A stretch of 16,628 nt of DNA from an uncultured Bacteroidales bacterium (GTDB lineage: Bacteria > Bacteroidota > Bacteroidia > Bacteroidales > UBA932), in the NCBI GenBank assembly GCA_902461985.1, contig CABQAB010000013.1, positions 1 to 16,628 on the forward strand. The letters are read 5' to 3'. Position numbers and translations under genes: made by a program. Shown in pieces: positions 8,255-16,628 of the stretch (the stretch's first letter is position 1; each line of letters begins with the position of its first letter). Below the pieces are notes generated by a model. The model was not told the DNA's origin. It saw only the letters and a list, made by a program, of their open reading frames with translations, and searched no databases.

Positions 8255-8310
8255 GCCGGCGGAAGATGGAAGCTGCCGTACAACTAAACTGATAACCAAA
8301 ACATTATAAA

Positions 8311-10836
8311 ATGAGACTGAAATCAATTGTACCATTGAACCTTGTTTCGCTGGTCTTTGCGTCATTCATCCTTACAATGTGCACTGACCCGGATGATGTC
8401 ATGCAGAAACCGGATGACAAGGATTCCTCTTCGCTTCCGGGCGAAGGTGTCTATGCCGTCGGTGCTCCGATTGTGGCGAGGGACGGCAAAGTGAGATTCT
8501 ATGTGTCGGTTCCTGAAGAAGCCTCGGCATCTTCATACTTCCGGGATGCCTTCAGACCCGAGTCTTCGGAGGTCGTGTTCGGTAACCGGAGATATCCCGT
8601 CATCACAGAAAACGGCTATAGTTTTGTGGATGTGGAGCAGACTGCCAGCGGTGTATATAATGCCGTGCTGGTTACTGAAGGGACTTCACTGTATACAGGT
8701 GATTCCAACTATGCTGATGTCATCCTTCCTTATGCACAGTTCTATCACAAGGCCACGGAGACAGCCGGAGCGATGCCCATGTATGCGTCATATAGTGAAG
8801 ATACAGGCAATGTGCTGATATTCAGGTATTCATTCGCCATGGTGAACCTGCATATCAAGGGCTCTGTGAAAATCGCTTCCGTAAAGATTGAGGCTACTGA
8901 CAAGGACCTGCTTCTGGCCGGAACGGGATTCTTTGCTCCGTCGGAAGACCGCTTCACTGTCATGTCAGGGAAGAATTATGTATCGCTCAACACTACTGCC
9001 AAAGGAGAATTTGTCGTGCCTGACGGAAATTCCGGAACTGATTTTCCGCTGTTCATCTCGTCAGGAAGCTACCCCGGCGGACTGGATGTCACAGTCTGCA
9101 GTTCGGATCATCTGATGATGAAAAGACATATTGACGTGACTTCACTCGATGCGGATGAACTTAAAGAATATGACTTTACATGGGCTCCGGACTCGGACCT
9201 GCTGTACTATGAGGGCTTTGACAACTTTGTCTGGGGCGGCGACGTGATGGGCGGCGGTTCCTCATACGGATGCAGACCGGATGCAAGTGAAGTCACTCCA
9301 TCATCCGGCACAGCTCTGACTGGATATGAGCCGGCCTTGACTCCGGTGCAGTATGATTGTCCGGGAACGGGATTCATCCAGCCTGATGACTGGGCCATGG
9401 TTTCAGGAAGAAATGTTGCAGACGCACACAGGATGAGCGCGTCATACGTGGCAAGCCGGAATATCGGTGATTACAGACTGCTCTATCGTGTGGCTGAATA
9501 TCCCGGGTATATAGGTGTCGGCACGTCAAACGAGGCCGGAGGAATCTTCAGGCCATCTGTCGCCGGGACCATAGAAGAAAATTCCGACATAAAGGTATCG
9601 TTCGACTGGAGTCCCGCTGTGTCCTTTGCCGACAATTTAGTGATGACTGTCGGACGTGGAGGACGTGTACGCAGCCTTACCATGGACGGAGTGGAAGCCG
9701 TTCCTGACGCTTCGACAGGATATGAAGGTATAGTCTACACCTATGCTTTGCCGAAGGATGCCGCAGAGACGCCTTCATCTTCGGCAGATGTAAAGCAATG
9801 GCATCATATTGAAGCATATGTAGAAAACGTCAATACCGCCACTGAAATAACGGTATCGACAGCTGCCTCCGACGCTACCGGGAAGCATGGATTCTATCTC
9901 GACAATTTCGAAATGCGCAAAGCCGCTGCCGTCACCAGGGGGACTCTCAGGGTGCTCTACTATAATATCCAGGAGGGAATGTGGTCAGACCAGCATAACA
10001 ACTACGACAATTTCGTAAACTGGGTGAAAAGATACAATCCTGATGTCTGTATATGGTGCGAGGCGGAAACAGTCTACAAGGACAAGCAGTACACCGAGAC
10101 CATACCTAAGAAAGACAGATACCTTCCTGCAAACTGGGCAGCCCTTGCACAGAGATATGGACATGGAAATGTAGCCCAGAGCGGTGACAATGACAACTAT
10201 TCCCAGATGGTCACGTCCAAATATCCCATTACAGTCTTAGGGCAGTTTGTGGATACCGGAATATCAAAGCAGCCGATAAGTCATGGCGCGGGTCTTTTTT
10301 CAGTCACTGTGGGCGGCAGGACCATGAATATCCTGTCATGCCACATGTGGCCACAGTCGTATTGGCGGGGAACAGCAGAAGCAGACAGACCTGCCTCAAC
10401 GGCAGAGAATGGAGGCGACAGATACCGGCAGTTCGAGATGCAGTGGCTGTGCGACAATGTCTATAATTCAGCGGAATATTCTTCCTGCAAGGACTGGATT
10501 ATGGCAGGTGACATGAATTCAAGGTCCCGGGTGGACAATCACTACTATAAGTTAGCGGATTCCGATCCTCTGCTGTGGTGTCAGGACGCCCTGCTGAACA
10601 GCACCGACCTTGTGGACGTAATCGGTACAAGGTATCCGGGAGACTTCTATTCGTCTGTCCTGACCAACCAGGCACGTGTGGATTATGTCTATGTGTCCCC
10701 TTCCATGTATACGTTAGTTGCCAATGCCCAGATACTTATAGATGACTGGTGTGATACGGTACAAAGTCCGTATGTCACGGTCTACAGGGGACAGCCGTCC
10801 GACCATAAACCTATTCTTGTTGACTTCAAATATTGA
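8311..10836 (+). CDS. Three-part lipoprotein: all-beta N-terminal region, jelly-roll-like middle, C-terminal EEP hydrolase
   Basis: An 841-residue lipoprotein (lipobox LTMC, Cys24, then an acidic DPDD linker). Residues ~45-291 are all-beta, with the feel of Bacteroidota fimbrillin-like sandwiches (paired VRFYVSVP, VLIFRYSFAMVNLHIKG). Residues ~296-538 look like a jelly-roll binding module opening with YYEGFDNFVWGGDVMGGG and closing with GFYLDNFEMRK; I infer the fold from pattern only. Residues ~544-841 are an EEP domain with the catalytic set Asn552 (YYNIQEG), Glu584 (WCEAE), His678 (CHMWPQ), Asp734/Asn736 (GDMNS) and Asp831-His832 (SDHKPI). This domain aligns end to end with the upstream EEP protein, including NYDNFVNWV versus NYDRFVEWV, so the two genes are paralogues. 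The SusC gene starts five bases after its stop, pointing to joint expression. The extra modules probably hold the enzyme on a substrate or extend it from the surface. Confidence 0.88.
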   Translation: MRLKSIVPLNLVSLVFASFILTMCTDPDDVMQKPDDKDSSSLPGEGVYAVGAPIVARDGKVRFYVSVPEEASASSYFRDAFRPESSEVVFGNRRYPVITENGYSFVDVEQTASGVYNAVLVTEGTSLYTGDSNYADVILPYAQFYHKATETAGAMPMYASYSEDTGNVLIFRYSFAMVNLHIKGSVKIASVKIEATDKDLLLAGTGFFAPSEDRFTVMSGKNYVSLNTTAKGEFVVPDGNSGTDFPLFISSGSYPGGLDVTVCSSDHLMMKRHIDVTSLDADELKEYDFTWAPDSDLLYYEGFDNFVWGGDVMGGGSSYGCRPDASEVTPSSGTALTGYEPALTPVQYDCPGTGFIQPDDWAMVSGRNVADAHRMSASYVASRNIGDYRLLYRVAEYPGYIGVGTSNEAGGIFRPSVAGTIEENSDIKVSFDWSPAVSFADNLVMTVGRGGRVRSLTMDGVEAVPDASTGYEGIVYTYALPKDAAETPSSSADVKQWHHIEAYVENVNTATEITVSTAASDATGKHGFYLDNFEMRKAAAVTRGTLRVLYYNIQEGMWSDQHNNYDNFVNWVKRYNPDVCIWCEAETVYKDKQYTETIPKKDRYLPANWAALAQRYGHGNVAQSGDNDNYSQMVTSKYPITVLGQFVDTGISKQPISHGAGLFSVTVGGRTMNILSCHMWPQSYWRGTAEADRPASTAENGGDRYRQFEMQWLCDNVYNSAEYSSCKDWIMAGDMNSRSRVDNHYYKLADSDPLLWCQDALLNSTDLVDVIGTRYPGDFYSSVLTNQARVDYVYVSPSMYTLVANAQILIDDWCDTVQSPYVTVYRGQPSDHKPILVDFKY

Positions 10837-10841
10837 ATGCC

Positions 10842-13800
10842 ATGAAACGATATTTGTATATTTTCATTGCAGCCATCTCGGCTCTGCTGTCTTCTGCAAG
10901 CCTTTCCGCGCAGCAGACAACGGTCAGAGGCTGTGTCAGGGATGCCGAGGGTTCTCCATTGGCGGGGGCTTCAGTTTTTGTCGAAGGCACGCTGAACGGT
11001 GCAGTGACAGACATTGACGGCAACTATTCAATAAATGCCGGAAGCAGCGACGTACTCCGGGCAGATTACCTTGGATTCGTGTCCGCAAGGGAAAAGGTGG
11101 GAAACAGAAAGACGGTGGATTTCACTCTGACGGAGGACAGGAACGTGCTGGACGACGTGGTTGTCATCGCATACGGTGCAGCAAAGAAATCCGACCTGAC
11201 CGGTTCAGTCGCCAGCGTAAAGATGGAGGACATAAAGGATTCCCCTTCACTTTCTATCGACAACGCGCTTCAGGGCCGAATCGCAGGTGCCGACTTCATG
11301 TCTACGGACGGAGCTCCGGGTTCTACCACGACCATCCGTATACGCGGGACAAGGTCAATCACCGCTTCCAATGAGCCGCTTTTTGTCGTGGACGGTGTAC
11401 TTGACGCCATCCATGACCTCAATGACCTTAACTCAGACGACATAGCTTCAGTGACTGTGCTCAAGGATGCCTCTTCCACTGCAATCTATGGTTCCCGTGG
11501 TGCCAACGGCGTCATAATTGTCACGACCAAGACTGGACGCAATGCAGGCGGAAAGCCGAATATCTCGTTCAGGGCTGACGTCGGGTTCGCACAATTACCG
11601 AAATCATTGGATATTATGGATGCTTCCGAATTTGCACGGTACAGGAATGACTATGCCTACTTCGGGAAAGATGCTTCACATTCATGGGTTACACCGGATA
11701 CTCCCCTGTCATCTTCAGTATATGGCAATCCTTTAGCTTTGGGCGAAGGAACCAACTGGATAAAGGAAATTACCAGGACTGCAGTGACCCAGAACTATGG
11801 ACTTTCATTGTCTGGAGGTGACTCCAAGTCTTCATATTTCGTGTCCCTCGGCTACAATGACACCCAGGGCATCATCGACGGAAGCGGGCAGGACCGGATG
11901 ACAGGACGTGTGAAAATATCCCGCCAGTTCTTCAAATGGCTGAGCCTCACATATAGCGGGTCCTACACCTACCGTCATGTTGACGAGAATAAGGCTTCAA
12001 TCGGAGGAACGTCCTGGTGGAGTGCAGCACAATATCTTTCTCCTATGATAAAGCCGACAGATTCAGAGAACCCTCTGTACAACCTCGGACAGAAAATCAA
12101 TACGCCCCGGAGCATGATAGATCTCGTTGACCATGAGACTAAAAGACATAGCATGAACCATTCTGCTACAATAGCACTGACTCCGTTCAAGGATTTCAGC
12201 ATCAACAGCATATTCTCATACTATCTCTACAAAAGGGGAACTTTCCGTTACCAGCCTGGAAGTCTTCCTGCAAAGGCGGAAGGAGAGGGAGGACAGGCGA
12301 ACAGGGCTGAATACGGGGAATGGTCGCTTAACAACGAGACCACTGTGAAATATGACCTCAAGAAAGATAAGCATAGTTTTGTACCTCTGCTCGGTTTCTC
12401 GTTCTATCGCTTCAATTCCGACAATTTCTCCCTCGAAGGCAGAGGATATATGGACGATGCAGTGAAATGGAACAATATGAATGCGGTCCTGGACAAGGAG
12501 ACATATTCCGCTTCCACATCAAGGACGGACAAGACCAAAATGTCCTTTTTCGCGAGGGTGGACTACAACTATGATTCCCGTTACTATCTGACTGCCACAG
12601 GGCGTTATGACGGGGCCTCCAATTTCGCTGCGGACAACAAATGGGCGTTCTTCCCTTCTGCTGCATTCAGATGGAATATCTCCAACGAACATTTCATGAA
12701 AAGTGCAAAATGGATTGACGACCTGTCACTGAGACTTAGTGTGGGAGTCACAGGAAACGATTCCATAAGTCCGTACCAGTCATTAGCTGCATTGTCAAGC
12801 ACTACAGGAGGTTATCTTTTCGATGGAAGCCAGCCTGTGGCATTCTACAAGAGCCGTCTTGACCAGCCGGAACTGACCTGGGAGAAAACCACATCCTACA
12901 ATGCAGGCATTGACTGGTCCATGTTCAACGGCAGGCTGTCCCTGACTGCAGATGCCTACTATTCATACACTACAGACCTTCTGCTGTCCGTGCAGGTAGC
13001 CAACCAGACAGGATATACGAGCCATCTCTGCAACTTGGGCAAGGTTTCCAACAAGGGAGTGGAACTGACTGTCGAATCCATAAACATTGATACCAGAAAC
13101 TTTTCATGGACGACAGCCCTTACCTTCTCGCATAATGAGCAGAAAGTCCTGGACATCGGAAGCGAGGATTTTGTCCCTACACTTACTTCTCCGGGCAACA
13201 ACGGCTATATGATGTACGGCTATGTCAAGGACTACCCTCTGAATTCCCTGTGGGGATTCAAATACAGAGGTGTATGGAACGGTGACGGACAGAGGGAGCG
13301 CAACGAGGTCACAAGATCATACGTCGGCATCAACTCCAAAAACGAGGACGGGACACCGAAATACCTTGACATCAACCATGACGGGGTTCTCAATCAGGAT
13401 GACCTTGTATATCAAGGCAGTGCAGACCCGGTACTCTATGGCGGAATACAGAATACGTTCAGTTGGAAAGGACTGCGCTTAGGAATCTATTTCGCATATT
13501 CCATTGGCGGGAAAATCTATAATTACGGAGAATTCTATATGTCCGGAGGAATGTTCACCAACCAGTACCGGTATATGCTGAACGGCTGGCATCCGGAAAG
13601 GAATCCGCAATCAGATATACCGAGAGCCGGTTATACGGACGTCTCCCTGCCGAGCGATTTCCTGATACATGATGCCTCGTACCTCAGGCTGAAGAGCCTT
13701 TCTTTGGGGTACACCCTCGACCTGTCCGGGACACGCTCACATCTGAGGGACATGACCTTCACTTTCGCTGCGGACAATGTGTTTCTGTGGAAGAACTACA

Positions 13801-13916
13801 ACGGTTTCGACCCTGACGTATCAAGTTCAGGAACCTCGTCCACATTGCGAAGGGTGGACCTCGGTGCATATCCAAAGGCACGTACATTCACCTTCAGTGT
13901 TCAGATAAGATATTAA
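10842..13916 (+). CDS. SusC/RagA-type TonB-dependent outer-membrane transporter, complete
   Basis: A complete 1024-residue transporter. A cleavable signal peptide ends near SLSA (residue 23). A carboxypeptidase-regulatory-like domain covers ~26-100 (GCVRDAEGSPLAGASVFVEG). The plug covers ~104-232 and contains NALQGRIAG, PLFVVDGV and the SusC signature IYGSRGANGVIIVTTKTG. The barrel makes up the remainder and ends FTFSVQIRY. A loop DINHDGVLNQDD resembles an EF-hand-like calcium site common in SusC proteins. There is no N-terminal STN domain, so it probably does not signal through an anti-sigma factor. ATG 10842 is preferred over an in-frame TTG at 10833 because it opens the signal peptide. It lies five bases after the EEP fusion gene and 11 bases before its SusD partner. 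It is predicted to import products released by the EEP lipoproteins; the ligand is unknown. Confidence 0.96.
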   Translation: MKRYLYIFIAAISALLSSASLSAQQTTVRGCVRDAEGSPLAGASVFVEGTLNGAVTDIDGNYSINAGSSDVLRADYLGFVSAREKVGNRKTVDFTLTEDRNVLDDVVVIAYGAAKKSDLTGSVASVKMEDIKDSPSLSIDNALQGRIAGADFMSTDGAPGSTTTIRIRGTRSITASNEPLFVVDGVLDAIHDLNDLNSDDIASVTVLKDASSTAIYGSRGANGVIIVTTKTGRNAGGKPNISFRADVGFAQLPKSLDIMDASEFARYRNDYAYFGKDASHSWVTPDTPLSSSVYGNPLALGEGTNWIKEITRTAVTQNYGLSLSGGDSKSSYFVSLGYNDTQGIIDGSGQDRMTGRVKISRQFFKWLSLTYSGSYTYRHVDENKASIGGTSWWSAAQYLSPMIKPTDSENPLYNLGQKINTPRSMIDLVDHETKRHSMNHSATIALTPFKDFSINSIFSYYLYKRGTFRYQPGSLPAKAEGEGGQANRAEYGEWSLNNETTVKYDLKKDKHSFVPLLGFSFYRFNSDNFSLEGRGYMDDAVKWNNMNAVLDKETYSASTSRTDKTKMSFFARVDYNYDSRYYLTATGRYDGASNFAADNKWAFFPSAAFRWNISNEHFMKSAKWIDDLSLRLSVGVTGNDSISPYQSLAALSSTTGGYLFDGSQPVAFYKSRLDQPELTWEKTTSYNAGIDWSMFNGRLSLTADAYYSYTTDLLLSVQVANQTGYTSHLCNLGKVSNKGVELTVESINIDTRNFSWTTALTFSHNEQKVLDIGSEDFVPTLTSPGNNGYMMYGYVKDYPLNSLWGFKYRGVWNGDGQRERNEVTRSYVGINSKNEDGTPKYLDINHDGVLNQDDLVYQGSADPVLYGGIQNTFSWKGLRLGIYFAYSIGGKIYNYGEFYMSGGMFTNQYRYMLNGWHPERNPQSDIPRAGYTDVSLPSDFLIHDASYLRLKSLSLGYTLDLSGTRSHLRDMTFTFAADNVFLWKNYNGFDPDVSSSGTSSTLRRVDLGAYPKARTFTFSVQIRY

Positions 13917-13927
13917 AAATCAGGATT

Positions 13928-15424
13928 ATGAAGATAATGAACAAAATACTCGATTCAATGGTGGCGGCAGCGCTTGCATGCTCATGCGCCCTTAATGAAG
14001 ACACATCTTCCATTTCCACTCCTGACAATTATTTCAGAAGCTATACTGAATGCCAGTCTGTAGTGAACGGATGCTATATACCTGTCAAGAACATATATAC
14101 TTATCCATATTTTCTTGCCACAGAATGTGCGACGGACATAATGTACTGTCCGTCAGGAACATTTGATGCGCAGTTGGACATCAGCCCTGTAAAGCCCCGT
14201 TTCGGTGCCACGGTCTGGCAGCAGTGCTATCTCGGAATCCAGAGATGCAATTTTGCCGTAGAGGGAATCGGGACGAGCGACAAGATTACGGAAGAGGAGA
14301 AAAATGAACTCCTGTGCGAGGCCAAGTCCCTGAGGGCCTTCTACTACTGGACCCTCACTTCGTTTTTCGGGGACGTGCCTTTCTATTTCGATGAAATTTC
14401 CGATAACGGCGTATTAGAGAAGGTAGCGAAATTGCCGAGGATGGATGCGGACCAGACAAGGGACAGATGTATAGAGGACCTGCTGGAGATAGCTCCATTG
14501 GTGCCGCAGACACGTACGTCCGACAATAAGGGACAGAGGGTCGGAGCCGCGATGGCATGGATGCTTATAGCCAAGATGGCATCATGGAACAAGGAATGGG
14601 ACACCGTGATAGAAGCCTGCAGAGCGTTGGAGGGAATCTATGGGGACCTCTCGGAATATGACCTTCAGACCAACCTGTGGTTCCGCAACAAGAACACTCC
14701 TGAGTCCATCTTTGAAGTACAGCACTCCTATACTGAAGGAGGTCTTGCCTATACGTCCAATGTGGCCTGCATCTGCACACCTATCCGAAGGGAAGGCAGT
14801 GTTTATGACGGTATAGAAATACCGGAACTCGGCTCACAGGCAATTACATGGTCATCCGCACGTCCCAATGTCTATTTCTGCCAGGGCCTGCAGCCGAGAC
14901 GCAGCGTGGACAAACGCAAGGACAGCAACTATGCCTGGGAATACAATGGTGAAGTGTTCGCTTCCCTCGTGAATGCCACCCGTCCATGGATGGGGCCTAA
15001 ATTCTGGTGTCCGGGAATGAGGACGAGCCAGGACTACAACAACTACAAAGTATTCCGCTATGCCGATGCCATGCTGCTGATGGCTGAAGCGTATTGCGAA
15101 AAGCAGGATTCTGAAAAGTCAGTGGAATATCTGAACAAGACGAGGCTGCGTGCCGGCCTGAATGCCTATACATTCAGGACATACGACAGGCTGCGCGAGG
15201 AAATCCGGAATGAGAGCGCACGCGAAAAGTTCGGTGAGTTCCAGAGGAAATTCGACCTTGTAAGATGGGGTATATGGTATACGGCGGTCATGGAGAACAG
15301 CGACTATGTAACTCTGACCGGCAATGCCCTTCCATGCCACAGATACTACCCTATTCCTGACACCCAGGTGGTTTATTCGGGTTACAGCCTCGACAACAAG
15401 GAATATGCAGAATACGGACTTTAG
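13928..15424 (+). CDS. SusD/RagB-family surface lipoprotein (partner of the complete SusC)
   Basis: A 498-residue SusD-family protein. The signal peptide is short and slightly unusual, with an Asp in the hydrophobic region (Asp9) and two candidate lipid cysteines in LACSC (Cys18 or Cys20). The TPR-like core is visible in VWQQCYLGIQRCNFAVEGI, AKSLRAFYYWTLTSFFGDVP and AAMAWMLIAKMASWNKEWDT. The C-terminal family signature appears as MLLMAEAYCEKQDSEKSVEY and REKFGEFQRKFDLVRWGIW, and the tail HRYYPIPDTQVVYSG is typical. It follows the SusC gene by 11 bases. It is only distantly like the other SusD in the window, so the two SusCD pairs probably have different ligands or different origins. Confidence 0.94.
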   Translation: MKIMNKILDSMVAAALACSCALNEDTSSISTPDNYFRSYTECQSVVNGCYIPVKNIYTYPYFLATECATDIMYCPSGTFDAQLDISPVKPRFGATVWQQCYLGIQRCNFAVEGIGTSDKITEEEKNELLCEAKSLRAFYYWTLTSFFGDVPFYFDEISDNGVLEKVAKLPRMDADQTRDRCIEDLLEIAPLVPQTRTSDNKGQRVGAAMAWMLIAKMASWNKEWDTVIEACRALEGIYGDLSEYDLQTNLWFRNKNTPESIFEVQHSYTEGGLAYTSNVACICTPIRREGSVYDGIEIPELGSQAITWSSARPNVYFCQGLQPRRSVDKRKDSNYAWEYNGEVFASLVNATRPWMGPKFWCPGMRTSQDYNNYKVFRYADAMLLMAEAYCEKQDSEKSVEYLNKTRLRAGLNAYTFRTYDRLREEIRNESAREKFGEFQRKFDLVRWGIWYTAVMENSDYVTLTGNALPCHRYYPIPDTQVVYSGYSLDNKEYAEYGL

Positions 15425-15437
15425 TATATAGGACAAT

Positions 15438-16406
15438 ATGAAACATATCATATCAATACTTGCATTCGCTGCCCTGATGCTCGCATCCTGTGACAGGGCA
15501 TTTGAACTGGACCTGCCTCTTGCCGTGGATTCACACCGGCTTTCCATAGGACAGGAAGAGGGCTCTACACATATTTTAGTATATGCTGACGGTCCCTGGA
15601 CCGCATCGTTTGATACAGACCTTACGTGGGCGACCCTTGACAGGACCTCCGGAGACGGAAATTCTGAAGTTGTCTTCTCCTATTCAGAAAACTTCGGGAT
15701 AGCTCGCCAGGCAAGAATAGTACTCGCCAAAAATGATTTGAGAGACACCGTCTATATCACCCAGAGCGGCCCGGTAATTTCCCCGGTCTACAAATTTGAC
15801 TCGGCTTCCCATAATCTCGCTGTAGGCGGAGGAACAGCGGTCTTCTATGTCTCAGGCAACCTTGAACATAGTCTTGATGCCATAAGGGTCGCAGCCGTGT
15901 ATGAAAAGGACGGCAAGCCAGTGCCGGTGACCGGAAATGACACCGACCCTGACCACTGGATAACTTCCGCACAGCCTTTTGCAGACCATTTAGTGCTGGA
16001 GATTGACTACAATGTGACGAAAACTGCCCGCAGTGCGGATATAGTGGTGACAATCGACGACCCTACCGGACGCACGATGAGGTCAATCATGAGCTTGACC
16101 CAGACCGCCGACAAGCCTGCCCTGCAATTCGCTTCCATTTCGGGCACATACGGCAAGGATGCCGCTACGGCTGTCGCAAAATGCACAAGGAACAATGTCT
16201 ATGCTTATGAGGCAGATACGATTATCCAGCTTCCGGCAGATGCGGACTGGCTGTCCGATGTGCGCCTTACAAGCGAAGGACTTGAATTCACCATGGAGGA
16301 AAACCTTGGCGGAAAGCTCCGTTCTGCGACTGTAAATGTCACATACATAGACAGTTTCGCTACAGTGGTAAAGGCTGGATATACCGTTGTCCAGAAGGCT
16401 GAATAA
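15438..16406 (+). CDS. BACON-repeat surface lipoprotein
   Basis: A 322-residue lipoprotein (lipobox LASC, Cys18). Residues ~27-112 match the BACON pattern well: HRLSIGQEEGSTHILVYADG, then PWTASFDTDLTWATLDRTSG, then VTFSY-like strands and a closing VYITQSG. Two further beta-sandwich repeats follow: ~117-225, closing MSLTQTAD, and ~228-322, closing YTVVQKAE. The repeated ending T/VxxTQ or VVQ supports a three-repeat reading. No enzyme motif is visible. BACON domains in Bacteroidota are generally thought to act in binding or as spacers for surface proteins, so a ligand-binding role beside SusCD is the inference. It lies 13 bases after the SusD gene. Confidence 0.85.
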   Translation: MKHIISILAFAALMLASCDRAFELDLPLAVDSHRLSIGQEEGSTHILVYADGPWTASFDTDLTWATLDRTSGDGNSEVVFSYSENFGIARQARIVLAKNDLRDTVYITQSGPVISPVYKFDSASHNLAVGGGTAVFYVSGNLEHSLDAIRVAAVYEKDGKPVPVTGNDTDPDHWITSAQPFADHLVLEIDYNVTKTARSADIVVTIDDPTGRTMRSIMSLTQTADKPALQFASISGTYGKDAATAVAKCTRNNVYAYEADTIIQLPADADWLSDVRLTSEGLEFTMEENLGGKLRSATVNVTYIDSFATVVKAGYTVVQKAE

Positions 16407-16426
16407 ATGTTTAAAAAGAATATGCG

Positions 16427-16628
16427 ATGAAAACAAGAATACTATTGATGACGATACTGACATTGTCGCTGACAGGGTGCGGGATGGATTCTATGGATGA
16501 GATACGACTTGTCGAGCTCGGCACTCCGGAAAAGTCCTTCGTGCTGGAGGCTGACGGCGGGATTGTGGATATGCCTGTGTATTCCAACAGCCCTTATCAC
16601 ATAGAGGAACTTGATGAATCTCCATGGT
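16427..16628 (+). CDS. Lipoprotein, N-terminal part only (runs off the window)
   Basis: The first 67 codons of a lipoprotein, open to the window edge. The signal peptide MKTRILLMTILTLSLTGC gives lipobox LTGC with Cys18. The visible mature part ends SFVLEADGGIVDMPVYSNSP followed by YHIEELDESPW, which looks like the opening strands of another BACON-type sandwich. ATG 16427 is preferred because the ATG at 16422 is followed at once by a stop. It starts 20 bases after the BACON-repeat gene, in the same operon. Any catalytic domain would lie outside the window. Confidence 0.75.
   Translation, partial: MKTRILLMTILTLSLTGCGMDSMDEIRLVELGTPEKSFVLEADGGIVDMPVYSNSPYHIEELDESPW

Noticed and set aside
8255..8310. 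Weak stem in the gap between the two EEP genes as a terminator
   Set aside because: Only about four pairs (CGGC/GCCG) and no T-tract; the genes are more likely co-transcribed.
10833..10841. TTG start for the second SusC overlapping the EEP fusion stop
   Set aside because: The ATG at 10842 begins a standard signal peptide; the TTG would add three residues with no support.

Overview
The window looks like chromosomal DNA of a Bacteroidota bacterium, most likely a gut-type member of the Bacteroidales. The evidence is two SusC/SusD outer-membrane uptake pairs, several lipoproteins with short Bacteroidota-style signal peptides, a propeller / Y_Y_Y / AraC sensor-regulator, BACON-type domains, a TAnnTTTG-class promoter and mostly absent Shine-Dalgarno sequences. 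I see no rRNA, tRNA, CRISPR array, integrase or insertion sequence. No gene-free stretch exceeds about 170 bases.

Layout. (1) Positions 2-4325, + strand: the end of one polysaccharide-utilization-type operon. It holds the C-terminal half of a SusC-type TonB-dependent transporter (cut by the window edge), its SusD partner, a 77-residue lipoprotein and a lipoprotein with Calx-beta-like repeats. A strong hairpin terminator follows at 4346-4380. (2) Positions 4406-7107, - strand: a membrane sensor-regulator with a periplasmic beta-propeller, a Y_Y_Y domain, one transmembrane helix and a cytoplasmic AraC-type DNA-binding domain. It has no kinase or receiver. The reading frame breaks inside the DNA-binding domain, and the first recognition helices appear to be deleted, so the gene is probably dead. 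(3) Positions 7108-7279: a divergent control region with a well-formed Bacteroidota promoter and a perfect 7-bp inverted repeat whose half-sites lie 21 bp apart. (4) Positions 7280-16628, + strand: a second, tightly packed operon. It encodes two paralogous endonuclease/exonuclease/phosphatase (EEP) fold lipoproteins, a complete SusC/SusD pair, a BACON-repeat lipoprotein and the start of another lipoprotein that runs off the window.

How the parts fit. SusC/SusD pairs import ligands that surface lipoproteins capture and cleave. Here the only recognisable enzymes are two EEP-fold hydrolases, both predicted lipoproteins with an intact catalytic motif set. There is no glycoside hydrolase, lyase or sulfatase in the window. 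My inference is that the second operon handles a phosphodiester-containing substrate (nucleic acid, phospho-glycan or phospholipid head group) rather than a plain polysaccharide. Enzymes beyond the right edge could change that reading. The broken regulator lies between the two operons, the usual place for a dedicated regulator, which raises the question of how the operons are now controlled.
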